Below are positions 54,084-63,673 of a DNA stretch of 64,000 nt, in pieces (positions within the stretch are counted from its first letter, which is position 1; every line of letters begins with the position of its first letter). Both the position numbers and the translations under genes were made by a program. The notes below the pieces were generated by a model. It saw nothing but the letters and a program-made list of their open reading frames with translations, was not told where the DNA came from and did not search any database. This DNA is from Mycolicibacter sp. MU0102 (GTDB lineage Bacteria; Actinomycetota; Actinomycetes; Mycobacteriales; Mycobacteriaceae), in contig NZ_OY726398.1 of the NCBI RefSeq assembly GCF_963378105.1, positions 2,108,001-2,172,000 on the forward strand. Direction: 5' to 3'.

Positions 54084-56192
54084 TCAGCTCAGCAGCGAGT
54101 TCAGCGCACCGGCCAGCTCGGGAGAGTTCGCCCCGCGCAGGTTCTGGTACGTGCCACCAGAAAGTTGCGCCACCGACTGCCAGGTCGCCTGGTCGGCGTC
54201 CGCGCCGAAGTCGATGACGTTGACGGCTACCGGTCGCTGCGGGTCGTTGTTGGCCCGAATGAAGTCTTGGAGTCCAGGGCCGTCCAACGTCCGGTCGGTG
54301 TGCGGGCCCGCGGTGATGACAAGCACCGAATTGGCCTGCCCCGCCCGATAGTTGGCCAAGGCCTGGTTGTACACCATGCGCAGCGTCGTGAACGACACCG
54401 CACCTCCAGGGGTCGAGCTCAGGTCGTTGAGCTCGCTGACCAAGGTCTCGGCGCGAGTCCCGCCGCCCAGCGGCTCGTCCAGCGGCCCGCCGGTCACCAC
54501 ATTGCGGCCCTCGGTGCCGTCGAAGGTCCACAGGCCCACAGACGAATTCGGGGGGAGGGCCTTGATCCGTTGATCGAGTGCCGCGATCACGTGGGCCAAC
54601 CGGCTCCTGCCGCCTTCGTCGGTGGTCATCGACTGGTCGAGCATCACCGTGACGGCAGCACTGCCCGGCAACGTGGTCAGGGCATTGGCCAGGGCGGCGC
54701 GCGTCGCATCGTCGCCGGCCGCCAGTGTGTCCGCTACCGCCGGGAAGCCGGTCACCTCGCTGCTGGGCGGTTCGACACCTTCAACGCGGAATCCGGCTTT
54801 GGCCAGCTCGGCGAGCTGGTCGGGCTTGCGGGCGAAGCGCGCGAATTCGCTGGCGGCGCTGACCTGTTCCTGCGACAACCAGGAGCCGGCGAGCAACACG
54901 GTGGGGTAGTCGGCGACCGGCACCGGTCCCGGCGGCCGCCAGGAGCTCAGCTGGGTCGCCGGGTCCGACAGCGACTGGCCACGGGTGAACAGTTGCTGTT
55001 CGGTGGTCACCACCGCGTGTACCGGTGCAGCAGCCAGATCTCCTTGGCGCAGAAGCACGTTCATCGCCTCAGCGAGCGAAGCGTCGACGAGCTTGGGTTC
55101 TCCGCCCGCGAGCCGGTGCACCCCACCGACCCCGTCGATAACGGGAGCGCCCTTGGGGGCTACTCCGACAGCCACTGCCTCGCCGGCCAGGAACGCGGCG
55201 TCGCCGTTGCCGCCGATCGGCAGCGCCAGCCGCAGCGGCCCCCAGCCGGCCAGCCCGAGATGCCCCAGTCCGTCAGGGTCGGACTGCAGATCAGGCAGGC
55301 TCGCCCAGCTCTGCTTCTGTAGCGCGCTTTTGAGCTCGGGGCGGATCGCCAGCAACACCGGCGAGGTGACCAGCGAACGACTGTCGCTGACCGTTTCCGC
55401 ACCCGTGGAGGCCTGCAGCCGGGCCGTGGAGACCGAACTGCCCGGAATCCACAGCGCCGGGCGTTGCCCGAGTTGCGCGGGCCAGTCGCCGATGAAACCA
55501 CTGACCACGGCGTCGGAATCGACCGGCTTGACCTGCACGGACACACAGCGGTCACCGATCGGCTTGGCGGTCTTGTTGAACCTGTCGGCGAAGCCCTGTA
55601 CGTGGTCGGCGATCGTCGGGTCCGCCACGACGGCCACCGTCAGGTCACCTGCCGGGCAGTTGCCGGCGGCCACGGCGGAACGATGCGACAACGAGTTGCC
55701 GAAGAAGCGCCACAGGATCACCGCGCCCACGATCACGATCACCGACACCAGCGCCGCGATCACGCCGACGCTGACGCCGCGCGAACCCGAGTCGTTGCGA
55801 TGGCGGCGCCACCGGTCGAGGTCGCGGTGCCCGCCGCGCGGCTCGTCTTGATCCGCGCCCGATGACTCGCCGGCCAGGCCGCCTATGGCACCGAAAGGAC
55901 CGGTGCGGTAACGCGACTCCTCGTCGGGCTCACTGCCGCGACGCATGTACTGGGCCGGGTCGGCATTGTCGAATCCGGCATCGGATCTCGGCTCGCGATA
56001 TCCGGCGTCGCCACCGTAGGAAAACGACTCGTCATAGAACGCGTCGTGATAGTCGTCGACGTAGTCGTCATCGTCTGGGTCGCCGAAGCCGAACAGGTCG
56101 GGGCCATCGGAAAAGTGGCTGTCGTCGGGCTCGTTGCCGCCCACCGGCTCGTCGTCGGAATCGTCGGGGCCGGGGAAACTGTGCCTACCCAC
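54084..56192 (-). CDS. VWA-domain membrane protein with solute-binding-like domain (Rv1836c-like)
   Basis: The 702-residue protein has a long acidic, disordered N terminus (about 130 residues, rich in Asp, Ser, Tyr). One membrane helix follows at about residues 142-165 (VSVGVIAALVSVIVIVGAVIL). The extracytoplasmic part starts with an extracellular solute-binding-like domain (LTVAVVADPTIADHVQGFAD) and ends with a von Willebrand A domain (VTVMLDQSMTTDEG at the MIDAS position, reading D-x-S-x-T instead of the full DxSxS). Its position beside glcB matches tuberculosis Rv1836c. The function is unknown; VWA domains mediate protein contacts. Confidence 0.85.
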   Translation of the reverse strand: MGRHSFPGPDDSDDEPVGGNEPDDSHFSDGPDLFGFGDPDDDDYVDDYHDAFYDESFSYGGDAGYREPRSDAGFDNADPAQYMRRGSEPDEESRYRTGPFGAIGGLAGESSGADQDEPRGGHRDLDRWRRHRNDSGSRGVSVGVIAALVSVIVIVGAVILWRFFGNSLSHRSAVAAGNCPAGDLTVAVVADPTIADHVQGFADRFNKTAKPIGDRCVSVQVKPVDSDAVVSGFIGDWPAQLGQRPALWIPGSSVSTARLQASTGAETVSDSRSLVTSPVLLAIRPELKSALQKQSWASLPDLQSDPDGLGHLGLAGWGPLRLALPIGGNGDAAFLAGEAVAVGVAPKGAPVIDGVGGVHRLAGGEPKLVDASLAEAMNVLLRQGDLAAAPVHAVVTTEQQLFTRGQSLSDPATQLSSWRPPGPVPVADYPTVLLAGSWLSQEQVSAASEFARFARKPDQLAELAKAGFRVEGVEPPSSEVTGFPAVADTLAAGDDATRAALANALTTLPGSAAVTVMLDQSMTTDEGGRSRLAHVIAALDQRIKALPPNSSVGLWTFDGTEGRNVVTGGPLDEPLGGGTRAETLVSELNDLSSTPGGAVSFTTLRMVYNQALANYRAGQANSVLVITAGPHTDRTLDGPGLQDFIRANNDPQRPVAVNVIDFGADADQATWQSVAQLSGGTYQNLRGANSPELAGALNSLLS

Positions 56193-56259
56193 GGTGGGTG
56201 CGTCCTCTCCGCCTGGTCAGTTGTCCGGCCACGGTGATATCCATCGGTTCTGCGGTGAG

Positions 56260-58446
56260 TCAGACACCGACCTGGGCTTTGAACTCCCGCCGGCGCCGGT
56301 GCAGGATCGGCTCGGTGTAGCCGTTGGGCTGAGTGGTCCCGGACAGGATCAGCTCGCGTGCGGCCGCGAACGCGATGCTGGACTCGAAGTCCGGTGCCAT
56401 CGGCAGGTAACTCGCGTCGCCGGCGTTCTGGAGGTCCACCGCCGGGGCCATCCGCTCCAAGCTGGACTGCACATCGTCGGCGGTGATCACCCCGTGCCGC
56501 AACCAGTTCGCCAGCAGCTGTGACGAGATCCGAAGGGTGGCACGGTCTTCCATCAGCGCCACGTCGTGGATGTCGGGAACCTTCGAGCAGCCCACACCCT
56601 GGTCGATCCAGCGCACCACGTAGCCCAGGATCGACTGGCAGTTGTTGTCGACCTCTTCGCGGATCTCGTCGGGCGCCCAGGCCAGACCCTCCGACAGCGG
56701 GATGGTCAGCAGCGCATCGATTGTGGCGCGCCGCTTTCCGGCCAGTTCTTTCTGCACCTCGAACACGTCCACCTGGTGGTAGTGCATCGCGTGCAGGGTG
56801 GCGGCGGTCGGGGACGGAACCCACGCCGTGCTCGCACCCGAGCGCGGGTGGCCGATCTTCTGGGTGACCATGTCGGCCATCAGGTCGGTCATCGCCCACA
56901 TGCCCTTGCCGATCTGGGCGTGACCGGTCAAGCCGGTGGCCAATCCCGCATCGACGTTGTTGTCCTCGTAGGCCAGGATCCACGGCTGCGACTTCATGCT
57001 GGCCTTGCGGACCATCGGCCCGGCCTCCATCGAGGTGTGGATCTCGTCGCCGGTGCGGTCCAAGAAGCCGGTGTTGATGAACACCACCCGGTCGGCGACG
57101 GCCTTGATGCACGCCCGCAGGTTGACCGTGGTGCGCCGCTCCTCGTCCATGATGCCGATCTTGAGGGTCTTCTGCGGCAGGCCCAGGACGTCTTCGACCC
57201 GGCTGAACAGCTCGGCGGTGAAGGCGACCTCATCGGGACCGTGCATCTTGGGCTTGACGATGTAGATGGACCCGGTGCGGCTGTTGACCAGCGGCCCGGT
57301 GTCGTCGGAGGCGGTCAGGCCGTGCGAGGCGATCAGCCCGGTGAACAGCGCGTCCTGGATGCCCTCGAACACCTCTGCGCCGGCGCTGTTGACGATGGCG
57401 TCGTTAGTCATCAGGTGACCCACGTTGCGGACGAACATCAGGCTGCGGCCCGGCAGGGTCAGGGTTCCCCCGTCCGGGGCGGTGAACTCACGGTCGGCGG
57501 CAAGGGTGCGGGTGAAGGTCTTGTCGCCCTTGCGGACCTGCTCGGACAGGTCGCCTCGGTTCAGTCCCAGCCAGTTGCGGTAGCCGAGCACCTTGTCCTC
57601 GGCGTCGACCGCGGCCACCGAGTCTTCGAAGTCCATGATCGTGGTGACCGCCGATTCGAGCACCACGTCTTTGATGCCGGCGGCGTCGGTGGACCCGATC
57701 GGTGACTCCGGGTCGATCAGGATTTCGAGGTGCAGGCCGTGATGGGACAGCAGCACCGACGACGGCGAGGCGGCCTCACCGGTGTAGCCGACGAATTCCG
57801 CGGGAGCGGCGACCGCGGTCTCCAGGCCGTCGCCCAGCGTGACCACCAGCGCGCCATCGTTCACCGCGAAACTCTTGACCTCGGTCCAGGCGCCGTTGGC
57901 CAGCGGCACGGAGTCGTCGAGGAACCGGCGGGCGTAGGCGATCACCTTGTCGCCGCGCACCTTGTTGTACGACGTACCCTTCTCGGCGCCGTCGTCTTCG
58001 CTGATCACGTCGGTGCCGTAGAGCGCGTCGTACAGGGAGCCCCAGCGGGCGTTGGCGGCGTTGAGCGCGAAGCGGGCGTTGAGCACCGGGACCACCAGCT
58101 GCGGGCCGGCCTGCACCGCGATCTCGTCGTCCACACCGGCGGTGGTGACGGTGAAGTCCTCGGGTTCGGGCAGCAGGTAGCCGATCTCGGTGAGGAAGGC
58201 CCGGTACGCCTCGGTGTCCAGCGGCTCGATCACCCGGTGCCGGTGCCACTTATCGATCTGCGCCTGCAGCTCGTCGCGACGCGCCAGCAACTCCTGGTTC
58301 TTGGGCGTCAGATCGGTGACGACTTTGTCCACGCCGGCCCAGAAGCTGTCGGGGTCGACACCGGTGCCCGGCAGCGCCTCGTCGGTGATGAAGTCATACA
58401 GCACGCGTGCGACCTGCAAGTCGCCCACCGACACCCGGTCCGTCAT
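56260..58446 (-). CDS. glcB: Malate synthase G
   Basis: The 728-residue enzyme of the glyoxylate shunt condenses glyoxylate and acetyl-CoA to malate and CoA. Signatures include TIMDFEDSVAAVDAEDKV, YRNWLGLNRGDLSEQVRKG, GIMDEERRTTVNLRACI and FINTGFLDRTGDEIHTSMEA. The ATG at 58446 follows GGGAGGAAATC; the frame is open five codons further upstream but without a ribosome site. It lets cells grow on acetate and fatty acids, which fits with the acyl-CoA degradation module at the left of the window. Slightly shorter than tuberculosis GlcB. Confidence 0.96.
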   Translation of the reverse strand: MTDRVSVGDLQVARVLYDFITDEALPGTGVDPDSFWAGVDKVVTDLTPKNQELLARRDELQAQIDKWHRHRVIEPLDTEAYRAFLTEIGYLLPEPEDFTVTTAGVDDEIAVQAGPQLVVPVLNARFALNAANARWGSLYDALYGTDVISEDDGAEKGTSYNKVRGDKVIAYARRFLDDSVPLANGAWTEVKSFAVNDGALVVTLGDGLETAVAAPAEFVGYTGEAASPSSVLLSHHGLHLEILIDPESPIGSTDAAGIKDVVLESAVTTIMDFEDSVAAVDAEDKVLGYRNWLGLNRGDLSEQVRKGDKTFTRTLAADREFTAPDGGTLTLPGRSLMFVRNVGHLMTNDAIVNSAGAEVFEGIQDALFTGLIASHGLTASDDTGPLVNSRTGSIYIVKPKMHGPDEVAFTAELFSRVEDVLGLPQKTLKIGIMDEERRTTVNLRACIKAVADRVVFINTGFLDRTGDEIHTSMEAGPMVRKASMKSQPWILAYEDNNVDAGLATGLTGHAQIGKGMWAMTDLMADMVTQKIGHPRSGASTAWVPSPTAATLHAMHYHQVDVFEVQKELAGKRRATIDALLTIPLSEGLAWAPDEIREEVDNNCQSILGYVVRWIDQGVGCSKVPDIHDVALMEDRATLRISSQLLANWLRHGVITADDVQSSLERMAPAVDLQNAGDASYLPMAPDFESSIAFAAARELILSGTTQPNGYTEPILHRRRREFKAQVGV

Positions 58447-58495
58447 GATTTCCTCCCTCATAGCCGATCTACCACCTTACCGGCAGGTCGCGAGG

Positions 58496-59377
58496 CTATT
58501 CGCATCCGGCGATTTCTGTCAGCAGGTCGCACCGATCCAACAGTGCGGCCCGCAACGGTGCGGCGCGGTGTGCGATCTCGCTTTGGCAGCGGACGTATTC
58601 GGCACGGCCGGCCGCGCTTTCGATGGTGATCGGCGTATAGCCGTAATCGCTCAGGTCATAGGGGCTGGCGCGCATGTCGATCTCGCGCGCCGACGCAGCT
58701 AGCTCCAGGCAGGCCAGCTGTAGTTCGGAGTCGATCAGCGGCCCCAGCTTGTAGCACCACTTGTAGATGTCCATGTTGGCGTGCAGGCAACCCGGCTGCT
58801 CCCAAGCGATTTGGGTGGCCCGGCTCGGCGTCCCGGCGTTGCGCGGCGCGGCGGCCGGGGTGAAGAACCGGACCGCGTCGAAGTGGGTGCAGCGCAGCGG
58901 CATTGACTCCACCACCGCGTCGGTCTCGGCCGCACCCAGGCGCAGCGGAACATGACCGTGGCGCACGGTATCGCCCTGAAAGACCATCGCCCACTCGTGC
59001 AGGCCGAAGCAGTTCAGCTGGGCGGGCCGTTGTCCGGTGGCGCGCAACAGCCGTGCGATGAACGTCACGGTGTCAGCTCGCTCACGCAGGTATTCCTCGG
59101 TGACACCGACCTGGCCGTTGCGCACCGCGTAGCCGCGCCGTGCCCGGTAGTCGCGGACCGCCTCCGGCCCGGCGAGTGCCACCCCGAAGCCGGGATTCCA
59201 GCTGCGCAACTGCGCCGGTCGCAGGCTGTAGTAGCTGAACAGGAATTTCGGCACCGGGTCGCCGGCCGCGATCCGGCGCAGGAGCGGGGCCAAAAAGTCC
59301 TCAAGGCGCTGCCGGTATGCCACGGCCCGGGCCTGCCACTGCCTGCCTTCCAGAACCCGTTCTGCCAGGTCAAACAC
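58496..59377 (-). CDS. Conserved protein of unknown function
   Basis: The 293-residue protein begins VFDLAERVLEGRQWQAR at GTG 59377, which overlaps the stop of the upstream CBS protein gene by eight bases. Related mycobacterial genes are sometimes labelled 3-methyladenine DNA glycosylase, but I see no helix-hairpin-helix or other glycosylase motif. The sequence has several His/Cys/Trp positions (FGLHEWAMVFQGD, RHGHVPLRLG, PGCLHANMDIYKWCYKLGP), which look like an enzyme active site. It is translationally coupled with the CBS genes and 50 bp from glcB. Confidence 0.75.
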   Translation of the reverse strand: MFDLAERVLEGRQWQARAVAYRQRLEDFLAPLLRRIAAGDPVPKFLFSYYSLRPAQLRSWNPGFGVALAGPEAVRDYRARRGYAVRNGQVGVTEEYLRERADTVTFIARLLRATGQRPAQLNCFGLHEWAMVFQGDTVRHGHVPLRLGAAETDAVVESMPLRCTHFDAVRFFTPAAAPRNAGTPSRATQIAWEQPGCLHANMDIYKWCYKLGPLIDSELQLACLELAASAREIDMRASPYDLSDYGYTPITIESAAGRAEYVRCQSEIAHRAAPLRAALLDRCDLLTEIAGCE

Positions 59378-60431
59378 GGTGCGTCCCGTCGCGGACGGTG
59401 CCGACGACGTCCTCGACCATGTCTTCAAGGGTCACCATCGCCACCGCCGTACCGTCCTCGGCGACCGCCAGCGCCAGATGGCTGTTACGGCGGCGCAGCC
59501 GCGACAACGCATCGGCCAGCGGCAGGGAGGCGGGGATGCGCGGCAGCGGCCGTACCACCGCGACGTCGACGACAGCGTCCCCCGACCCGGTGGAGGTCTC
59601 GCCGTGCAACAGCACGTCCTTGATGTGTAGGTAGCCGACGAATTCGCCCTGGTCGACGACCGGGAACCGGGAGTAACCGGTCTGGGCGAAGGCCTTTTCG
59701 ATAGCCGCGACGGTGGGGCCGCTCCCAGTGGCTGCCACCGGCACGGCGCGAATGTCGCCGATCGGCAGCGCGACATCGGCGACCACCCGGGTGCGGATCT
59801 GCAGGGCGCGGGTCAACCGGGTGTATTCCTCGAGGTCGAGCAGACCCGCCGAGACCGACTCGGCGATCATCTCGCTCAACTCGACGGTGGACACCGTGAT
59901 CTCCAGCTCGTCCTTGGGCTCCACCCGCAGGGCCCGCATGATGACGTGCGCGCACCAGTTGTAGAAGACGATGAACGGCCGCGCGGCGGCCATGTAGAGC
60001 AGGTAGGGCGGGATCAGCAGCATCGCCGCGGTCTCCGGGCCGGCCAAGGTGATGTTCTTCGGAACCATCTCGCCGAACAGCACATGCAGGGTGACCACGA
60101 CCGCCAGGGCGACGACGAACGCCACTGTGTGCAGCAGCGGATCGGGGATGCCCGCCAGCCGGAACGGGTGTTCGAGCAGGTCAGCGACTGCTGGCTCACC
60201 GATACGGCCGAGCAGGATCGAACACACTGTGACCCCGAGCTGGAAGCCGGCCAGCATCAGGGGCAGCTGTTCACCGGCGCGAATGACGGTGACCGCGCTG
60301 CGCCTGCCTTGTTCGGCCAGGGCCTCCAGCCGGTCCCGGCGGGCCGAGATGAGCGAGAACTCCGCGCCGACGAAGAACCCGTTTCCGACGATCAGCACCA
60401 CCGTGAGCACCACGTTCAGCACGTCACCCAT
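59370..60431 (-). CDS. DUF21/CBS membrane protein (CorC/HlyC type, Rv1841c-like)
   Basis: The 353-residue protein has an N-terminal DUF21 membrane domain (about residues 5-180, with GNGFFVGAEFSLISARR and LFGEMVPKNITLAGPE) and C-terminal CBS domains (FPVVDQGEFVGYLHIKD, LALAVAEDGTAVAMVTLED). Members of this family are linked to divalent-cation (Mg/Co) efflux or homeostasis. It overlaps both neighbours (eight bases each side), so three genes are coupled. It lacks the extended C-terminal CorC domain of its partner. Confidence 0.9.
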   Translation of the reverse strand: MGDVLNVVLTVVLIVGNGFFVGAEFSLISARRDRLEALAEQGRRSAVTVIRAGEQLPLMLAGFQLGVTVCSILLGRIGEPAVADLLEHPFRLAGIPDPLLHTVAFVVALAVVVTLHVLFGEMVPKNITLAGPETAAMLLIPPYLLYMAAARPFIVFYNWCAHVIMRALRVEPKDELEITVSTVELSEMIAESVSAGLLDLEEYTRLTRALQIRTRVVADVALPIGDIRAVPVAATGSGPTVAAIEKAFAQTGYSRFPVVDQGEFVGYLHIKDVLLHGETSTGSGDAVVDVAVVRPLPRIPASLPLADALSRLRRRNSHLALAVAEDGTAVAMVTLEDMVEDVVGTVRDGTHRV

Positions 60432-61770
60432 CCCGTGCCCCCAAATGGGTGAGCTCCAGCAGGTCGATACGCCGGCCGTCCATCCGGACCACCCGGGCCA
60501 GCCAGCGTGGCGGGTGCGTGGAGAGCTCGTCGGGGTCGAACGCTGTCAGCTCCACGGTCTCGCCGGCCTCCGGAATGTGGCCGAGTTCCTGCAGCACCAG
60601 TCCGCCGATGGTCTCGTAGGAACCCTCCGGTGCGCGGTAGCCGGTGGCGGCGGCCACCTCGTCGATGCGCAGCAGGCCCGATACCTGCCAACCGCCGCCG
60701 GAGGCCACGACGTCGGGGGTGGCGTCGTCGTGTTCATCGCGGACATCGCCGACGATCTCCTCGATGAGGTCTTCGACGGTCACCATGCCTGCGGTGCCGC
60801 CGTATTCGTCGACGACCATGGCGGCCTGCTGGCCGTTGGCCCGGATCTGTTCCATCACGGCGTCGCCGTCGAGGGTCGAGGGCACCACCGCGACCGGTTG
60901 AGCCACGGTCGTGACCCGGGTGGATGCGCGATCGGCGACGGCGACCGCGAACACCTGCTTGACGTGAACGATGCCGACGGTGGCGTCCAGATCGCCGTCG
61001 ACAACCGGAAACTTGGAGAAACCGGTGTCGATGGCGACCGCGGCCAGATCGGCGACAGTGTCGCCGGCCTGCAGGCTCACGATCTTGGATCGCGGCGTCA
61101 TCAGCTCGGCGGCGGTCAGGGCACCGAACCGCAGCGAACCCTCCACCAAAGCGGCGGTTGTCGGGTCGAGGGCACCGCTGCGTGCCGAATTGCGCACCAG
61201 CGACGCCAGCTCGCGCGCCGAGCGCGCCGAGGCCAGCCGGTCGGCGGGCTCGATCCCGAACCGGCGCAGGATGCGGTTCGCTGTCCCGTTGGTCACCCGG
61301 ATTGCGATCGCGAACAGCCGGGAGAACAGCAGCTGCGGCCCCGCCACTGCGCGGGCGATCGGCAGCGGGCGCGCCACGGCCAGGTTCTTGGGCACCAACT
61401 CGCCAAAGACCATGGACAACGACGTGGCGATCACCAGCGCAAGGGCCAGCGCGATCCCGCCGGTCATCCGCTCGGGCAGGCCCACAGCCACCAGTGGGAG
61501 GCGCAGCCAGCGGGCCAGCACCGGTTCGGCCAGATAGCCGGTGGCCAGCGTGGTAATCGAGATGCCCAGCTGGGCGCCCGACAGCTGAAATGACAGCGTG
61601 CGGTGGGCGTCTTGGATGTAGGCGTCCCGACGGCCGCCGCGATGGGCGTTGGCCTCCACGACGCTGCGTTCCAGGGTGGTCAGGGAGAACTCGGCGGCCA
61701 CGAAGACCGCGGTGCCCAGGGTCAGGATCGCGAACGCCAGCAGACTGGCTACCGTGACAGCGATGGTCAT
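60424..61770 (-). CDS. DUF21/CBS/CorC membrane protein (Rv1842c-like)
   Basis: The 448-residue paralogue of the next gene has a DUF21 membrane domain (FVAAEFSLTTLERSVVEANA, VFGELVPKNLAVARP), two CBS domains (FPVVDGDLDATVGIVHVKQV, AAMVVDEYGGTAGMVTVEDL) and a C-terminal CorC_HlyC transporter-associated domain (VSGLLRIDEVAAATGY onward). The pair resembles cation-homeostasis proteins and occurs next to guaB1 in tuberculosis. It is first of the coupled three-gene operon. Confidence 0.9.
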   Translation of the reverse strand: MTIAVTVASLLAFAILTLGTAVFVAAEFSLTTLERSVVEANAHRGGRRDAYIQDAHRTLSFQLSGAQLGISITTLATGYLAEPVLARWLRLPLVAVGLPERMTGGIALALALVIATSLSMVFGELVPKNLAVARPLPIARAVAGPQLLFSRLFAIAIRVTNGTANRILRRFGIEPADRLASARSARELASLVRNSARSGALDPTTAALVEGSLRFGALTAAELMTPRSKIVSLQAGDTVADLAAVAIDTGFSKFPVVDGDLDATVGIVHVKQVFAVAVADRASTRVTTVAQPVAVVPSTLDGDAVMEQIRANGQQAAMVVDEYGGTAGMVTVEDLIEEIVGDVRDEHDDATPDVVASGGGWQVSGLLRIDEVAAATGYRAPEGSYETIGGLVLQELGHIPEAGETVELTAFDPDELSTHPPRWLARVVRMDGRRIDLLELTHLGARDG

Positions 61771-61825
61771 GGCGACATCCTGCGAGCTGTCGCGACGCCG
61801 TTACGCCTGCTCGCGCCCATGGGTC

Positions 61826-63262
61826 TCACCAGCCGAACGGTAGCGGATGGCCCTCGGCGAATCCCGCAGCTGACTGCACTCCCAGCACCACCCGGTCATG
61901 CAACCCGGCCAGATCGGCCGCCCCGACATAGGTGCAGGTACTGCGGAGTCCGGCGGTGATGTGGTCCAGCAGATCCTCGACGCCGCCGCGTTCGGGGTCC
62001 ACGGCCATCCGCGACGTCGAGATGCCTTCCTCGAACAATGCCTTGCGGGCCCGGTCGAACGCACTGTCAGCGGCGGTGCGCGCGGCCACCGCGCGTTTGG
62101 ACGCCATTCCGTAGCTTTCCTTGTACGGCTTGCCGTCGCGGTCGAACATCAGATCGCCGGGGGACTCATAGGTCCCGGCGAACCAGGAGCCGATCATCAC
62201 GTTCGACGCTCCCGCGGCCAGCGCCAGCGCGACATCGCGGGGATGGCGCACCCCGCCGTCGGCCCATACGTGTGCGCCGAGTTCGCGCGCTGCGCTCGCA
62301 CATTCGACGACAGCGGAGAACTGGGGGCGGCCCACGCCGGTCATCATCCGGGTGGTGCACATGGCGCCGGGCCCGACGCCGACTTTGACGATGTCGGCGC
62401 CTGCGGCGATCAGGTCCCGGGTGCCCTCGGCCGACACCACATTTCCGGCCACCAGCGGCACACCCGGCTTCAATGCCGCGACCGCGCGGATGGCCGCCAA
62501 CGCCTTTTCCTGGTGCCCGTGGGCGGTGTCGATGACCAGCAGATCTACGCCGGCCGACAGCAGGGCTGCCGCCCGGGACGTGACGTCGCCGGTGATGCCC
62601 ACCGCGGCGGCGATCCGCAAGCGCCCGGATCCGTCGGTCGCGGGGGCGTAGATCCCGGCCCGAATCGCGCCGGTGCGGGTCAACACGCCGGCCAGGGTGC
62701 CGTCGGGATTGGTCAGCACCGCGACATCGACCGGCGCGTGCTCCAAAAGATCGAAGACGCCGCGCGCATCGGTGCCGACCGGCGCGCTGATCAGTTCGGG
62801 GAGCGCGACATCACGGACTCGGGTGAAGCGATCCACGCCCTCGCAGCAGGCCTTGGTGACCAAGCCGGTGGGCCGGCCGTCGACCACCACGACCGCGACG
62901 CCGTGCGCGCGTTTGGTGATCAAGGCCATCGCGTCGGACACCGAGTCTTCGGGAGAGAGAACGACCGGGGTGTCGGCGATCAGGTCGCGACTTTTCACGA
63001 ACGCCACGGTGTTGCGCGCGGCGTCGATCGGCAGATCTTGGGGCAGCACCACGATCCCGCCGCGGCGAGCCACCGTCTCGGCCATCCGTCGGCCGGCCAC
63101 CGCGGTCATATTGGCCACCACCACCGGGATGGTGGTGCCCGACCCGTCGCGGGTGGACAGGTCGACGTCCAGACGTGAGTCGACGGCCGAGCGGTTAGGG
63201 ACGATGAAAACGTCGTTGTAGGTCAGGTCGTGGGTGGGGTCATATCCGCTGACGAATCTCAT
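61826..63262 (-). CDS. guaB1: IMPDH/GMPR family enzyme GuaB1
   Basis: The 478-residue enzyme of the IMP dehydrogenase/GMP reductase family starts with ATG at 63262 (MRFVSGYDPTHDLTYNDVFI). The CBS pair is at about residues 95-205, and the catalytic Cys is in GPGAMCTTRMMTGVG. The nearby NMTAVAGRRMAETVARRGG is a nucleotide-contact loop. Tuberculosis GuaB1 was long listed as an IMP dehydrogenase but work on M. smegmatis assigned GMP reductase activity to it (purine salvage). The open frame upstream, to 63907, adds no conserved sequence and is not used. Confidence 0.92.
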   Translation of the reverse strand: MRFVSGYDPTHDLTYNDVFIVPNRSAVDSRLDVDLSTRDGSGTTIPVVVANMTAVAGRRMAETVARRGGIVVLPQDLPIDAARNTVAFVKSRDLIADTPVVLSPEDSVSDAMALITKRAHGVAVVVVDGRPTGLVTKACCEGVDRFTRVRDVALPELISAPVGTDARGVFDLLEHAPVDVAVLTNPDGTLAGVLTRTGAIRAGIYAPATDGSGRLRIAAAVGITGDVTSRAAALLSAGVDLLVIDTAHGHQEKALAAIRAVAALKPGVPLVAGNVVSAEGTRDLIAAGADIVKVGVGPGAMCTTRMMTGVGRPQFSAVVECASAARELGAHVWADGGVRHPRDVALALAAGASNVMIGSWFAGTYESPGDLMFDRDGKPYKESYGMASKRAVAARTAADSAFDRARKALFEEGISTSRMAVDPERGGVEDLLDHITAGLRSTCTYVGAADLAGLHDRVVLGVQSAAGFAEGHPLPFGW

Positions 63263-63484
63263 CGGGCGGCCACCATCGGTCTGTCGGGTTCCGAAGAGCC
63301 CATCTATTCGCCTCCACACGTCGTGAGCCGGATCCGGCATTCGCCGGGCGCACCGCCCGGTCAGCCACGCTACCGCCCGCGCGATGGCGGATACCACCTG
63401 ACGCGATATCCACCGAATGAAAAATTGATCTTCCTCACAGCAGGCTCGTCGGTTAAACTTATGAAGACTTTTAAGGGAGCGGAG

Positions 63485-63673
63485 ATGACAGTTAGCTGCC
63501 ACGAGCGAGGCGCCGCCACCGCGGCCCCGGTTGCAGCTTCTTGCGTCCCCCCGGAGGTCGGTCGTGGCGTCCGCCGACAGGCGATCGAGGCGACGCTGGA
63601 ACGGCGGGAATGCACCGTCGAGGGATATCTGCAGCGCAAACTGCACCGGCAGTGGCGCAACCGGGGATCGTAA
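63485..63673 (+). CDS. Possible small protein
   Basis: This 62-codon ORF begins MTVSCHERGAATAAPV and ends LQRKLHRQWRNRGS. A strong ribosome site AAGGGAGCGGAG directly precedes ATG 63485. An in-frame ATG at 63461 would add MKTFKGAE but overlaps that site. It is rich in Arg, Ala and Glu, with a helical, basic C terminus. A+T-rich DNA at 63415-63475 could hold its promoter. No family is recognised. Confidence 0.45.
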   Translation: MTVSCHERGAATAAPVAASCVPPEVGRGVRRQAIEATLERRECTVEGYLQRKLHRQWRNRGS

